The notes beneath the pieces are model-generated. The model was not told the origin of the DNA. It saw only the letters and a list, made by a program, of their open reading frames with translations, and did not search any database. Below, one piece after another: positions 48,881-58,118 of a stretch of DNA of 64,000 nucleotides (position 1 is the first letter of the stretch; every line of letters begins with the position of its first letter). The DNA comes from Gammaproteobacteria bacterium (lineage in GTDB: Bacteria > Pseudomonadota > Gammaproteobacteria > Pseudomonadales > Pseudomonadaceae), in contig JAHIWP010000013.1 of assembly GCA_018816095.1 (NCBI GenBank), positions 1 through 64,000 on the forward strand. Direction: 5' to 3'. The position numbers and the translations under genes are program-made.

Positions 48881-50395
48881 TTAACCTAAAAAGAGTTTGT
48901 ACGCCGGGTTGTCGCTCTCATCCCAGTAGCGGTAACCGATAGCATCAAGCGCCGCCGGTAACAGGTGACGCTCGTCACTGGGGACCTGCAGGCCTGCCAC
49001 CACGCGGCCATCGGCTGCACCATGGTTGCGATAGTGGAACATTGAGATGTTCCAGCGACCACCAAGCTTTTGTAAGAAATTAAACAGTGCACCTGGGCGC
49101 TCAGGGAACTCGAAGCGCAATACACATTCATCCGGCACCGCTGCGGCGTGGCCGCCGACCATATGGCGGATATGCAGCTTGGCCAGTTCGTTATCGGTCA
49201 GGTCCAGCACCGGGAAGCCTTGATCACGCAGGCCCTGCACCAGCGCGGCGCGAGGATCGTTGTCCGGATGAGTCTGCACGCCAACAAAAATGTGCGCCTC
49301 TTTGTCCTGATGAAAACGGTAGTTGAACTCGGTGATCTGGCGCTTGCCGATGGCTTCGCAGAACGCCTTGAAGCTGCCCGGATGCTCAGGGATGGTCACG
49401 GCAATGATCGCTTCGCGCTTCTCGCCCAGCTCGGCACGTTCGGCCACGTGACGCAGGCGGTCGAAGTTGACGTTAGCGCCTGAGTCGATACCGACCAATA
49501 CCTGATCACGGCAGCCTTCACGCTCCACGTACTTCTTGATCCCGGCCACACTCAGCGCGCCGGCAGGTTCGGTGATCGAGCGGGTATCATCGTAGATATC
49601 CTTGATAGCTGCGCAGATCTCGTCAGTGCTGACGGTGATCACCTCATCGACATGGTCCTTGCACACATCGAAGGTGTGCTGGCCAATTTGCGCCACGGCC
49701 ACGCCGTCAGCAAACAACCCAACTTGCGGCAACACCACCCGCTCACCAGCGGCCATGGCCGCTTGCAGGCAGTTGGAGTCATCCGGTTCGACGCCGATGA
49801 TCTTGATTTCCGGGCGCAGGTATTTCACATAGGCGGCGATCCCGGCGATCAGCCCGCCGCCACCGACGGGGACGAAGATCGCATCCAGCTTGCCGGGTTG
49901 CTGACGGAGAATTTCCATGGCGATGGTGCCCTGGCCGGCGATGGTGTGCGGGTCATCGTAGGGGTGGATATAGATGTAGCCCTTCTCATCCACCAGCTTC
50001 AGCGAATAGGCCAGCGCTTCGGGGAAGCTGTCGCCGTGCAACACCACTTTGCCGCCGCGCGAGCGCACGCCCTGCACCTTGATCTCCGGGGTGGTCTTGG
50101 GCATCACAATCGTGGCTTTAACCCCCAGCACCTTGGCGGCCAGCGCCAGGCCCTGAGCATGGTTGCCCGCCGATGCGGTGACCACGCCACGCGCCTGCTC
50201 CTCACTCGAAAGCTGCGCCAGCTTGTTGTAAGCGCCACGAATCTTGAACGAGTACACCGGCTGCAGGTCTTCGCGCTTGAGCAAAATCTGGTTACCCAGA
50301 CGCTCGGAAAGCTGGTTAGCGGCGTGCAGCGGGGTTTCCACCGCCACGTCGTAGACGCGCGAGGTGAGGATCTTTTTAACGTACTGTTCGAGCAT
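48881..50395 (-). CDS. ilvA: Threonine ammonia-lyase, biosynthetic IlvA
   Basis: A 504-residue PLP enzyme that converts threonine to 2-oxobutanoate, the first step to isoleucine. The PLP lysine is in [12 protein letters not shown], the phosphate cup in [12 protein letters not shown]. Two C-terminal ACT-like domains (about residues 325-500) give the feedback-controlled biosynthetic form. The frame extends far upstream through non-coding sequence antisense to rpiA, but the ATG at 50395 gives the family start [10 protein letters not shown]. It diverges from rpiA across about 150 bases. Confidence 0.97.
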   Translation of the reverse strand: MLEQYVKKILTSRVYDVAVETPLHAANQLSERLGNQILLKREDLQPVYSFKIRGAYNKLAQLSSEEQARGVVTASAGNHAQGLALAAKVLGVKATIVMPKTTPEIKVQGVRSRGGKVVLHGDSFPEALAYSLKLVDEKGYIYIHPYDDPHTIAGQGTIAMEILRQQPGKLDAIFVPVGGGGLIAGIAAYVKYLRPEIKIIGVEPDDSNCLQAAMAAGERVVLPQVGLFADGVAVAQIGQHTFDVCKDHVDEVITVSTDEICAAIKDIYDDTRSITEPAGALSVAGIKKYVEREGCRDQVLVGIDSGANVNFDRLRHVAERAELGEKREAIIAVTIPEHPGSFKAFCEAIGKRQITEFNYRFHQDKEAHIFVGVQTHPDNDPRAALVQGLRDQGFPVLDLTDNELAKLHIRHMVGGHAAAVPDECVLRFEFPERPGALFNFLQKLGGRWNISMFHYRNHGAADGRVVAGLQVPSDERHLLPAALDAIGYRYWDESDNPAYKLFLG

Positions 50396-50511
50396 GGCGT
50401 GATCGCAGGCGGCTTTTCGGGGAGCCGACGAGTCTACCCCAGGGCCACGCCGCACGACCACACAACACCGGGGATTTCCCGGCCGCCAGCTCACTGGCGG
50501 CACAGGCGCGC

Positions 50512-50517
50512 TATAAT
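50512..50517 (+). promoter_or_regulatory. Candidate -10 box for rpiA
   Basis: A perfect TATAAT in GCGCTATAATTTCG, 31 bases before the rpiA ATG. The -35 position shows no good match. Confidence 0.4.
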
Positions 50518-50548
50518 TTCGCCCCCTCACTCCCACGCCAGGTGCCCC

Positions 50549-51226
50549 ATGCTCAATCAAGATCAACTCAAGCAAGCCGTCGCCCAGGCTGCCGTCGACT
50601 TTATTCTGCCCAAGCTCGACGCCAAGAGTGTGATCGGCGTCGGCACGGGCTCCACCGCCAACTGCTTTATCGACGCCCTGGCCAAACACAAAATGGAATT
50701 CGACGGTGCTGTGGCCAGCTCCGAAGCCACCGCTGCACGCCTCAAAGGCCACGGTATTCCGGTGTATGAGCTGAACAGCGTCAGCGATCTGGAATTTTAT
50801 GTCGACGGCGCCGATGAGAGCGACGAGCACCTCAACCTGATCAAGGGCGGCGGCGCAGCCCTGACCCGCGAGAAGATCGTCGCGGCCGTGGCGCAAACCT
50901 TTATCTGCATCGCCGACGCCAGCAAACTGGTGCCACTACTGGGGGCCTTCCCGCTGCCGGTGGAAGTCATCCCGATGGCGCGCAGCCATGTGGCCCGCCA
51001 GCTGGTCAAGCTCGGTGGCGACCCCGTGTATCGTGAGGGAGTGGTAACCGACAACGGCAATATCATCCTCGACGTGTTCAACCTGTCGATCACCAACCCG
51101 GCCGAGCTGGAAAGCCAGATCAACGCCATCGTCGGCGTGGTCACCAATGGTCTGTTTGCCGCCCGCCCGGCCGACCTGCTGCTGCTCGGCACCGCCGAAG
51201 GGGTCAAAACCCTCAAGCGCGCCTAA
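50549..51226 (+). CDS. rpiA: Ribose-5-phosphate isomerase A
   Basis: A 225-residue pentose-phosphate enzyme interconverting ribose 5-phosphate and ribulose 5-phosphate. Motifs [34 protein letters not shown] with the catalytic acids, and [20 protein letters not shown] are intact. The frame is open far upstream as an antisense shadow of ilvA; the ATG at 50549 is the family start. Confidence 0.97.
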   Translation: MLNQDQLKQAVAQAAVDFILPKLDAKSVIGVGTGSTANCFIDALAKHKMEFDGAVASSEATAARLKGHGIPVYELNSVSDLEFYVDGADESDEHLNLIKGGGAALTREKIVAAVAQTFICIADASKLVPLLGAFPLPVEVIPMARSHVARQLVKLGGDPVYREGVVTDNGNIILDVFNLSITNPAELESQINAIVGVVTNGLFAARPADLLLLGTAEGVKTLKRA

Positions 51227-51430
51227 CCGCTCACCAACCGCCGGCGGCGGTAAAACAAGCTCGGCAGGCCACTTGTGGCTCACGCACTCAGGCGTGACTC
51301 GGAGGGCGAGACGTTAACCAAGCCGTGACTCGATATGAGCACGCGAAAATGGATTAAGTCGGCAGACAGTCCGTCTACTTGGCGTCATGCTGCCGACATT
51401 GCTTAGTGACCAGGATTGCCAGGGAGTTTT

Positions 51431-53215
51431 ATGTCCGTATTCGTCTCGTCCGCCCATGATCGCCAACTGGAACTCGCCGACCTGTTGCGTGAGCTGGTCG
51501 CCCAAGGCCGGACCCATCAGGACAGTGCCGAACAATGCCTGGCAATCCGCCGCAGCTCGGTGAATAACCAGCTACACCCGCTCGAGTTTCTTGCCGCCCA
51601 ACAACTCGATGACCTCAAACATCCGGGTAAAAAACTCGAACTGGAAGGGCTGTCTAGCTGGCTGGCAGAGCAATGCGGGCAACCCTTTCTGCGCATCGAC
51701 CCGCTAAAAATCGATGTCGCCGCCATTACCCCCTTGATGTCCTACGCCTTCGCCCAGCGCCACAAGATTCTCGCCGTGGCGGTGGATAGCGACAGCGTGA
51801 CCATCGCCAGCAGCCAACCCCTGGTGCACAGCTGGGAAGCCAACCTGACCCATGTACTCAAGCGCCCAATCAAGCGCGTGGTAGCCAGCCCAGCGGATAT
51901 TCAGCGCTTTACCGTGGAATTTTACCGCCTGGCCAAGTCGGTCAGCGGCGCCTCGGCCGGCGACACGAAGATCAGCGGCAGCGGAAACTTCGAGCAACTG
52001 CTGAACCTCGGCGCCCAGGATCAGGAGCCCGACGCCAACGACGCGCATATCGTCAATATCGTCGACTGGCTGTTCCAGTACGCCTTTACCCAGCGCGCCA
52101 GTGATATTCATATCGAGCCGCGCCGCGAGCAGGGCAGCGTGCGCTTTCGCATCGACGGCGTGCTGCACACCGTCTATCAATTTCCGCCACAGGTGACCAT
52201 GGCCATCGTCAGCCGCCTGAAAAGCCTCGGGCGGATGAACGTAGCGGAAAAACGCAAACCGCAGGATGGCCGGGTCAAAACCAAAACCCCAGACGGTGGT
52301 GAAGTCGAGCTGCGCCTGTCGACCATGCCCACGGCATTTGGCGAAAAAATGGTCATGCGGATTTTCGACCCCGAAGTGCTGCTGAAAAGCTTCGACCAGC
52401 TGGGCTTTTCCGCCGACGACCTGAGGCGCTGGCAAGGCATGACGGGCCAGCCCAACGGCATCATCCTGGTCACCGGCCCCACTGGTTCAGGCAAAACCAC
52501 CACGCTGTACACCACGCTCAAGCAACTGGCGACTCAGGAAGTCAACGTGTGCACCATCGAAGACCCAATCGAGATGATCGAAGGCGCCTTCAACCAGATG
52601 CAGGTGCAACACAATATCGACCTGACCTTCGCCAGCGGCGTGCGCGCCCTGATGCGTCAGGACCCAGACATCATCATGGTTGGCGAAATCCGCGACCTGG
52701 AAACCGCCGAGATGGCGATCCAGGCGGCGCTGACCGGCCACCTGGTACTGTCGACCCTGCACACCAACGACGCACCCAGCGCCATTACCCGCCTGCTGGA
52801 ACTGGGCGTGCCGCACTACCTGCTCAAGGCCACCCTGCTCGGCGTAATGGCCCAGCGCCTGGTGCGCACCCTGTGCCCGCATTGCAAGGCCCCGCAGGAG
52901 CTGGATGAAGAAGACTGGCAAAGCCTGACCAAACCCTGGAGTGCACCGATGCCGACCCAGGCCTGCCGCGCTGTGGGCTGCCTGGAGTGCCGCGACACGG
53001 GCTACCGTGGCCGCGCCGGGGTGTATGAAATCATGCTGATTAATGATGCGATGAAGCCACTGATCACCGCCGACACTGACCTGATTGCCCTACGCCGGCA
53101 TGCCTTCAAGGAGGGCATGCGCAGCCTGCGCCTGTCTGGCGCGCAGAAGGTCGCCGCCGGCCTGACCACTATCGAGGAAGTGCTGCGGGTCACTCCGCAG
53201 AGTGAGCAAAAATAG
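51431..53215 (+). CDS. Isolated GspE/PilB-family secretion ATPase
   Basis: A 594-residue type II secretion/type IV pilus assembly ATPase. An N-terminal MshEN/GspE-N-like part (about residues 1-170) is followed by the ATPase: ASDIHIEPR, Walker A GPTGSGKTTT, Walker B-type RQDPDIIMVGEIRD, HLVLSTLHTNDAPSAITRL. A complete four-Cys zinc site is present (LCPHC and CLEC). AGGGAG lies 6 bases before the ATG. No pilin, secretin or inner-membrane platform genes are nearby, so it probably serves apparatus encoded elsewhere or a solitary function. Confidence 0.9.
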   Translation: MSVFVSSAHDRQLELADLLRELVAQGRTHQDSAEQCLAIRRSSVNNQLHPLEFLAAQQLDDLKHPGKKLELEGLSSWLAEQCGQPFLRIDPLKIDVAAITPLMSYAFAQRHKILAVAVDSDSVTIASSQPLVHSWEANLTHVLKRPIKRVVASPADIQRFTVEFYRLAKSVSGASAGDTKISGSGNFEQLLNLGAQDQEPDANDAHIVNIVDWLFQYAFTQRASDIHIEPRREQGSVRFRIDGVLHTVYQFPPQVTMAIVSRLKSLGRMNVAEKRKPQDGRVKTKTPDGGEVELRLSTMPTAFGEKMVMRIFDPEVLLKSFDQLGFSADDLRRWQGMTGQPNGIILVTGPTGSGKTTTLYTTLKQLATQEVNVCTIEDPIEMIEGAFNQMQVQHNIDLTFASGVRALMRQDPDIIMVGEIRDLETAEMAIQAALTGHLVLSTLHTNDAPSAITRLLELGVPHYLLKATLLGVMAQRLVRTLCPHCKAPQELDEEDWQSLTKPWSAPMPTQACRAVGCLECRDTGYRGRAGVYEIMLINDAMKPLITADTDLIALRRHAFKEGMRSLRLSGAQKVAAGLTTIEEVLRVTPQSEQK

Positions 53216-53231
53216 CCTCACCCCGCAAGTT

Positions 53232-53951
53232 TCAGCTGCGCGGCAAACGCTGCTGGCGGGCCTGGGTACTTGCCACCCGCTGGGGCTTGCAGTCCAGATA
53301 CGCTGAGCCCTGCAACCAGCGCTGATTGGAATGCCAGGCGAAGAGAAACTGCCCACCCTTGAGCTGGTCGACCACCATGCGCGCCACTTCGGGGCGCACC
53401 GCCGGGCACCCCAGGCTACGGCCAATGCGCCCCTGGCTCTGCACCAGGCGCGGGCTGACATAGTCCGCCCCGTGAATGACGATGGCACGCTCACGGGCCA
53501 AGTCGTTCAGCCCCGGCTCCAGGCCATCCATGCGTAAGGAATAACCGTGCTTACCGCGGTAGCTTTCGGCGGTACGAAACAGCCCGAGGCTGCTCTGGTT
53601 ACTGCCCAGGCGATTCGAGAAGCTCTTGGCGAAGTTCTCCCCCGACTGGCGGCCATGGGCGACAAAGTCGCGCAGCAAGAGGCGCTTGCGTTGCAGATCG
53701 AAAATCCACAGACGGCGCTCGGTGGAGGGGCGCGAATAATCGATCACGGCGAGGCGCCGAGCCGGTTCAGCGCCATGATTGACCGCACACTGCATCGCCG
53801 CCAGGGCATGCCGCAACGCCTGCTGGTTAAGCCCTGGGGCAATCCGCGCGAGATCCCTGAGCTGTCCATCCTGCTCCGACGCCATTGCCGACAGCGGCAT
53901 GCAAACCAACCAAAACCCCACAAGGCAGAATCTGCCAAGACGTCCAAACAT
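53232..53951 (-). CDS. Murein L,D-transpeptidase catalytic domain protein (YkuD_2 type)
   Basis: A 239-residue exported protein with signal peptide FCLVGFWLVCMPLSAMASEQ. The catalytic region reads IVIHGADYVSP, then GRIGRSLGCPAVRPEV, with the His and nucleophilic Cys of the YkuD-like fold. Length and motifs match the short YkuD_2 family seen in many proteobacteria. Likely a periplasmic peptidoglycan-modifying enzyme. The ATG at 53951 follows GGAGGT; the 27 codons further upstream are not a signal peptide. It is divergent from a second, larger L,D-transpeptidase. Confidence 0.85.
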   Translation of the reverse strand: MFGRLGRFCLVGFWLVCMPLSAMASEQDGQLRDLARIAPGLNQQALRHALAAMQCAVNHGAEPARRLAVIDYSRPSTERRLWIFDLQRKRLLLRDFVAHGRQSGENFAKSFSNRLGSNQSSLGLFRTAESYRGKHGYSLRMDGLEPGLNDLARERAIVIHGADYVSPRLVQSQGRIGRSLGCPAVRPEVARMVVDQLKGGQFLFAWHSNQRWLQGSAYLDCKPQRVASTQARQQRLPRS

Positions 53952-54057
53952 AAGCGCACTTACCTCCAGGACCTCAGTCCTGTAACAAGATCCAGCCATG
54001 ACGCGCCTATACTGGCTGCGACAAACCCGCATTTAGGCCAAGGACTGGAGCAGTAGA

Positions 54058-55632
54058 TTGTTCAAAAAACGCACACTCTACCTGAGCGCTGCCCTGCTCA
54101 CCCTGCCACTGGTCGCGAATGCCGCCGATACGCCTTTCGCCACCAGCGCCGATCTGCGGCCAATTCTGGCTGAGCTAAGGCAACACTGCAGCGCATTACC
54201 AGCAAGCCTAGACGAGAACGCTCAGCGCCTGTTGCAGGCTTTCTATGCTCAGCGCGAAGGTCAACGCGCCTGGCAAAGCAGTGAACAACGGCTGCAATTG
54301 CGCGAACAGCTGACGCAGCTGGCTGATGACGGCCTACAGCCCAGCGAATATGAGCTACCCAACTGGATCGAGGAACAGCACGACTGCGCAGACGTACTGA
54401 CCAGCCACAGCTACTTGCAAGCCTTGCTGCACCTGCGCCGGGGTCGTTTGCTGCAGCAGCGCCTAGAACCTCTGTGGCAGGCCCCTGAGCAGACTAATCC
54501 AGACCCAAATATGGCGACCTTGTCGCTGGCCCTGCTGCACCTGCAAGCACCCGCAGCGGCCTTTGCCAGCGCGCGGCCGGCCACCGTGCAATACCAACAA
54601 CTGCGCAGCGCCTATGCGCAGCAACGCCTGCAACCGCTCACCCCATGGGTAACATTGCCCAGCGGCCCACTGCTCAAGCCCGAACGCCAGGATGCGCGGC
54701 TGCCGGCACTGCGCGCACGGCTGTTCGCTCAGGGTTATCTGGCGACACCAGGCGAGACATTGGGCAACGTTTATGACGGGGTCACCCAGCTGGCCCTGGA
54801 GAATTTCCAGCGCGACCATGGCCTTAACCCAGACGGCATACTCGGCCCCGCCAGCCTGATCGAGCTGAATATCAGCGCGCAGAGGCGTCGCGAGCAGCTG
54901 CGCGCCAATCTCGAACGCCTGCGCTGGCTGGCCGAGGACATGCGCGGCGCTGAAGTGCTGATCAATGTGGCGGCGGGCGAGCTGCAGGTGGTGCGGGACA
55001 ACAAGTTGCTCTGGCGCAGCCGCACCCAAGTCGGCCGCGCCGAACGGCAAACCCCGCTGCTCGCCTCACGTATTGAGCGGCTAACGCTCAACCCGACCTG
55101 GACCGTACCGCCGACCATCCTGCGCGAAGACAAACTGCCGGCCATTCGCGATGACATCAGCTACCTTGAACGCCACCAGATGAGCGTACTCGACCACGCC
55201 GGCAACCTACTCGACCCCCACACTATTGACTGGGAGCGGCCCGGGGCGATTCTCCTGCGCCAGTCGGCCGGCAGCCACAACCCGCTGGGCCGGGTTGTAC
55301 TGCGCTTCGCCAACCCGTTCGCGGTGTACCTGCACGATACCCCCAGCCAGCATCTATTCAGCAAGGCACCGCGCGCCTTCAGTTCCGGCTGCGTGCGGGT
55401 TGAGGCCGTCGACAGCCTGCTCGCCTGGCTGCTCACGCCGGATGAACTGAAAACGGTACAGGCGCGCATCGCCAGCGGTGACACCCAGCAATACCGCCTG
55501 CAACATCCCACGCCATTACTGATCGCCTACTGGACAGCAGAAGCCAGCGCCGAGGGTGCCCTGCACTATTACCCGGATATCTATGGACGCGACGGCCTTC
55601 TGATCAAGGCCCTGGCTCAGCCTGTGCCCTAA
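54058..55632 (+). CDS. L,D-transpeptidase, YcbB (LdtD)-like
   Basis: A 524-residue exported enzyme with signal peptide LYLSAALLTLPLVANAAD. It has an N-terminal scaffold, a peptidoglycan-binding domain (about residues 225-275, VTQLALENFQRDHGLNPDGILGPASL), and a YkuD catalytic domain with the Cys in FSSGCVRVEAVDSL (about residue 444). YcbB-type enzymes make 3-3 cross-links in peptidoglycan. The start is TTG with GGAG about 10 bases before it. Confidence 0.92.
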   Translation: MFKKRTLYLSAALLTLPLVANAADTPFATSADLRPILAELRQHCSALPASLDENAQRLLQAFYAQREGQRAWQSSEQRLQLREQLTQLADDGLQPSEYELPNWIEEQHDCADVLTSHSYLQALLHLRRGRLLQQRLEPLWQAPEQTNPDPNMATLSLALLHLQAPAAAFASARPATVQYQQLRSAYAQQRLQPLTPWVTLPSGPLLKPERQDARLPALRARLFAQGYLATPGETLGNVYDGVTQLALENFQRDHGLNPDGILGPASLIELNISAQRRREQLRANLERLRWLAEDMRGAEVLINVAAGELQVVRDNKLLWRSRTQVGRAERQTPLLASRIERLTLNPTWTVPPTILREDKLPAIRDDISYLERHQMSVLDHAGNLLDPHTIDWERPGAILLRQSAGSHNPLGRVVLRFANPFAVYLHDTPSQHLFSKAPRAFSSGCVRVEAVDSLLAWLLTPDELKTVQARIASGDTQQYRLQHPTPLLIAYWTAEASAEGALHYYPDIYGRDGLLIKALAQPVP

Positions 55633-55747
55633 TCGCCAGATACGCGGGTTGATCGGCGCACCTTGCAACAGCATCGACAGCCGCGTCGGCAGCAACTGTG
55701 CTTAGATAACTCATCAGCAATACTCATTCAGCAAGGAGCTACACCAC

Positions 55748-56668
55748 ATGGAAATCGGCAGCGTCATTTTTCTGTTTGTCGGCCTCGCCGTCGCCATCGT
55801 CTTTATGGGCTTCAAGGTTGTCCCACAGGGCTCAGAATGGACGGTCGAGCGCTTCGGTCGCTACACCAACACCCTCAAGCCGGGTTTGAACATCATTGTG
55901 CCGATCATGGACAAGATTGGCCGCAAGCTTAACGTGATGGAAAACGTGCTGGATATTCCACCACAGGAAGTGATCACCGCCGATAACGCCACGGTGCAGA
56001 TTGACGCGATTTGCTTCTTTCAGATCATCAACGCGGCCCAGGCGGCCTACGAGGTGAACAACCTCGAACATGCCATTCGCAACCTGGTGATGACCAACAT
56101 TCGTACCGTGCTGGGCTCCATGGAGCTGGACGCCATGCTCGGCCAGCGCGACGCGATCAACGAACGCCTGCTGCGCACCGTCGATGAAGCCACCGCGCCC
56201 TGGGGCATCAAAATCACCCGCATCGAGATCAAGGACATCAGCCCACCCGCCGATCTGATGGCCGCCATGTCCGGGCAGATGAAGGCAGAACGGATCAAGC
56301 GCGCGCAGATTCTCGAAGCCGAAGGCATGCGCCAGGCCGCCATCCTCACCGCAGAAGGACAGAAACAGGGCGACATCCTCAAGGCCGAAGGTCAGCGCCA
56401 AGCCGCCTTCCTCGAAGCCGAAGCGCGCGAGCGAGCCGCCCAGGCAGAAGCCGAAGCCACACGCATGGTTTCCGAAGCCATCGCCAGCGGTAACGTGCAG
56501 GCAGTCAACTATTTCGTCGCGCAAAAATACATCGAAACTCTTGGCCAACTGGCCAGCGCCAACAACAGCAAAGTCATTTTGATGCCGCTGGAGGCCAGCC
56601 AGGTCATCGGCGCAGTGGGCGGGATTGGGGAAATCGTCAAAGCCACTTTCGGTGAGAACAAGGGTTAA
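55748..56668 (+). CDS. SPFH/stomatin-like membrane protein (QmcA-type)
   Basis: A 306-residue protein with an N-terminal membrane helix (about residues 4-22), an SPFH domain (about 25-190; [24 protein letters not shown]) and a long Ala/Glu-rich coiled coil (about 190-260, with repeated EAEGMRQAA-, [13 protein letters not shown] units). Such proteins form large cage-like oligomers in the membrane and often regulate proteases such as FtsH. AAGGAG precedes the ATG. The NfeD partner follows 3 bases later. Confidence 0.93.
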   Translation: MEIGSVIFLFVGLAVAIVFMGFKVVPQGSEWTVERFGRYTNTLKPGLNIIVPIMDKIGRKLNVMENVLDIPPQEVITADNATVQIDAICFFQIINAAQAAYEVNNLEHAIRNLVMTNIRTVLGSMELDAMLGQRDAINERLLRTVDEATAPWGIKITRIEIKDISPPADLMAAMSGQMKAERIKRAQILEAEGMRQAAILTAEGQKQGDILKAEGQRQAAFLEAEARERAAQAEAEATRMVSEAIASGNVQAVNYFVAQKYIETLGQLASANNSKVILMPLEASQVIGAVGGIGEIVKATFGENKG

Positions 56669-56671
56669 GCC

Positions 56672-57127
56672 ATGTGGGACTTTTTACAGCACCTGTCGTA
56701 CTGGAACTGGCTGGCCTTCGGCACGCTGCTGCTGATTCTCGAAGTATTCGGTGCGGGTGGTTATTTGCTGTGGATCGGCTTGGCGGCGGCCAGCGTCGGC
56801 CTGCTGACGTTTATCTTCCCAGGCCTACCCTGGGCTGCGCAATTCATCCTGTTCGGCCTGCTTTCAGTGCTCACGGCGGTATTCTGGTGGCAGCGCCAGC
56901 GCAGCGCCAGCAAACCATCTGACCAGCCAGGGCTAAACCAGCGCGGCAGCGAATTCGTCGGTCGCACCTTCGCCCTGCATGAGGCGATCAGCGGCGGACG
57001 CGGCAAGATCAAGGCTGGTGACAGCCTATGGCTGGTCACCGGCCCGGACATGCCGGCAGGCATGCCAGTGCGCGTGGTGGGACAAAACGGGGTGGTGTTG
57101 CGGGTCGAGGCCGAGCAATCCGTCTAA
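56672..57127 (+). CDS. NfeD family membrane protein
   Basis: A 151-residue protein with two or three membrane helices (about residues 10-75) and a C-terminal OB-fold (about 90-150; GSEFVGRTFALHEAISGGRGKIKAGDSLWLV). NfeD proteins are encoded with SPFH proteins and thought to stabilise or modulate their oligomers. Short form without a protease domain. Directly downstream of the SPFH gene. Confidence 0.92.
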   Translation: MWDFLQHLSYWNWLAFGTLLLILEVFGAGGYLLWIGLAAASVGLLTFIFPGLPWAAQFILFGLLSVLTAVFWWQRQRSASKPSDQPGLNQRGSEFVGRTFALHEAISGGRGKIKAGDSLWLVTGPDMPAGMPVRVVGQNGVVLRVEAEQSV

Positions 57128-57134
57128 TAACTGA

Positions 57135-57166
57135 CCCGGCACTGGCGGACAACGCCAGATGCCGGG
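57135..57166. terminator. Terminator-like hairpin between convergent genes
   Basis: CCCGGCACTGGCG pairs with CGCCAG-A-TGCCGGG with one bulged A. It lies between the convergent NfeD and binding-protein genes. No clear T-run follows on either strand, so the terminator role is only likely. Confidence 0.45.
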
Positions 57167-57177
57167 CCTGTTACCGC

Positions 57178-58083
57178 TTACTGAGGCAATGCGTAAGCCT
57201 TAAACAGCGCCTGGACCATTTCGCCTGGTTCACCGAAGTAACGCCGGTAAATCTGCTCCAGTTCGCCCGAGCGCTGCGCCATGCTCAGTGCGGTATCAAC
57301 CAGCAAACGGAAGTCCTCATCACCGCGCGGTAGAGCCATGGCCACCGGCGCATATTCGTAGATGCGCTCCAGCACTTGCATGGCGCTGGCGTCATCACGC
57401 CTGGCCAGGTAGGTCTTCAGCAGCATGCGCTCGGAGAAAAAAGCATCGGCCTTGCCTTCGGCCACCAACTGCACTCCCTCCTCCTGACTGCCAACGGTCA
57501 GCACCGTAGCCACCACACCCAGCATGCGTTGCTGCCTGTTAATCCAGGCTTCTGTCGCTTCCCCCTGCTTAACCACATAGGTGTGGTTGGCCAAGCCACG
57601 ATTGAGCGTGGCACGCCAGGTCGGTCCGCTGTGCGCCACCTCGCCGTTGAGCACGTTGACGAGGGTCTCAGGCGCATCCTTACGCACCAAGGCCGCCAAC
57701 CCGGCGGTGTAAATGGGCAACGAGAAACTGACACGCTTGCGCTGAGTGAGGCTCTCCACCGTGGGCGAGCAGAGCAGATCGAGTGAACCGTCACGCACAG
57801 CAGTCAGCCCTTGCGCCTCCTTCACGGGCTGATAGCGCACCTGCAGTGCTGGGAGGTTCAGCTCGGTTTTGACCTGTTCGGCCACTTTCTGGCACAGCTC
57901 AATGGCATAACCACTGACCTTACCGTCATGCAGGCTACTGAAGGGGGCAATATCGTCGATGTAGCCGAGATTAAGGGTGTTACTGCGTTCTATGCGCTGC
58001 AAGGTATCGGCATGGGCCAAAGGCGAAACCGCCAAGAGGCAGGCCAGCAACAGGTTGAACGGATTACACGGGTGTACATTCAT
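57178..58083 (-). CDS. Amino-acid-type ABC substrate-binding protein (orphan)
   Basis: A 301-residue periplasmic binding protein of SBP family 3, with signal peptide NLLLACLLAVSPLAHADT. Seen are LNLGYIDDIAPFS, GYAIELCQKVAEQVK, and DLLCSPTVESLTQRKRVSFSLPIY. This group is related to glutamate/aspartate binding proteins. The ATG at 58083 (7 bases from GGGGA) was preferred to one 2 codons upstream. No permease or ATPase gene is nearby; it stands downstream of the antiporter and decarboxylase genes on the same strand. Confidence 0.88.
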   Translation of the reverse strand: MNVHPCNPFNLLLACLLAVSPLAHADTLQRIERSNTLNLGYIDDIAPFSSLHDGKVSGYAIELCQKVAEQVKTELNLPALQVRYQPVKEAQGLTAVRDGSLDLLCSPTVESLTQRKRVSFSLPIYTAGLAALVRKDAPETLVNVLNGEVAHSGPTWRATLNRGLANHTYVVKQGEATEAWINRQQRMLGVVATVLTVGSQEEGVQLVAEGKADAFFSERMLLKTYLARRDDASAMQVLERIYEYAPVAMALPRGDEDFRLLVDTALSMAQRSGELEQIYRRYFGEPGEMVQALFKAYALPQ

Positions 58084-58118
58084 ATCCATATCCCCAAATT
58101 AAAAGGGTTTAGCGGCCA

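Noticed and set aside
49652..50548. Long upstream extension of the rpiA frame
   Set aside because: It is an antisense shadow of ilvA; the family start of RpiA is at 50549.
50396..50896. Long upstream extension of the ilvA frame
   Set aside because: It runs antisense through rpiA; the family start MLEQYVKK is at 50395.
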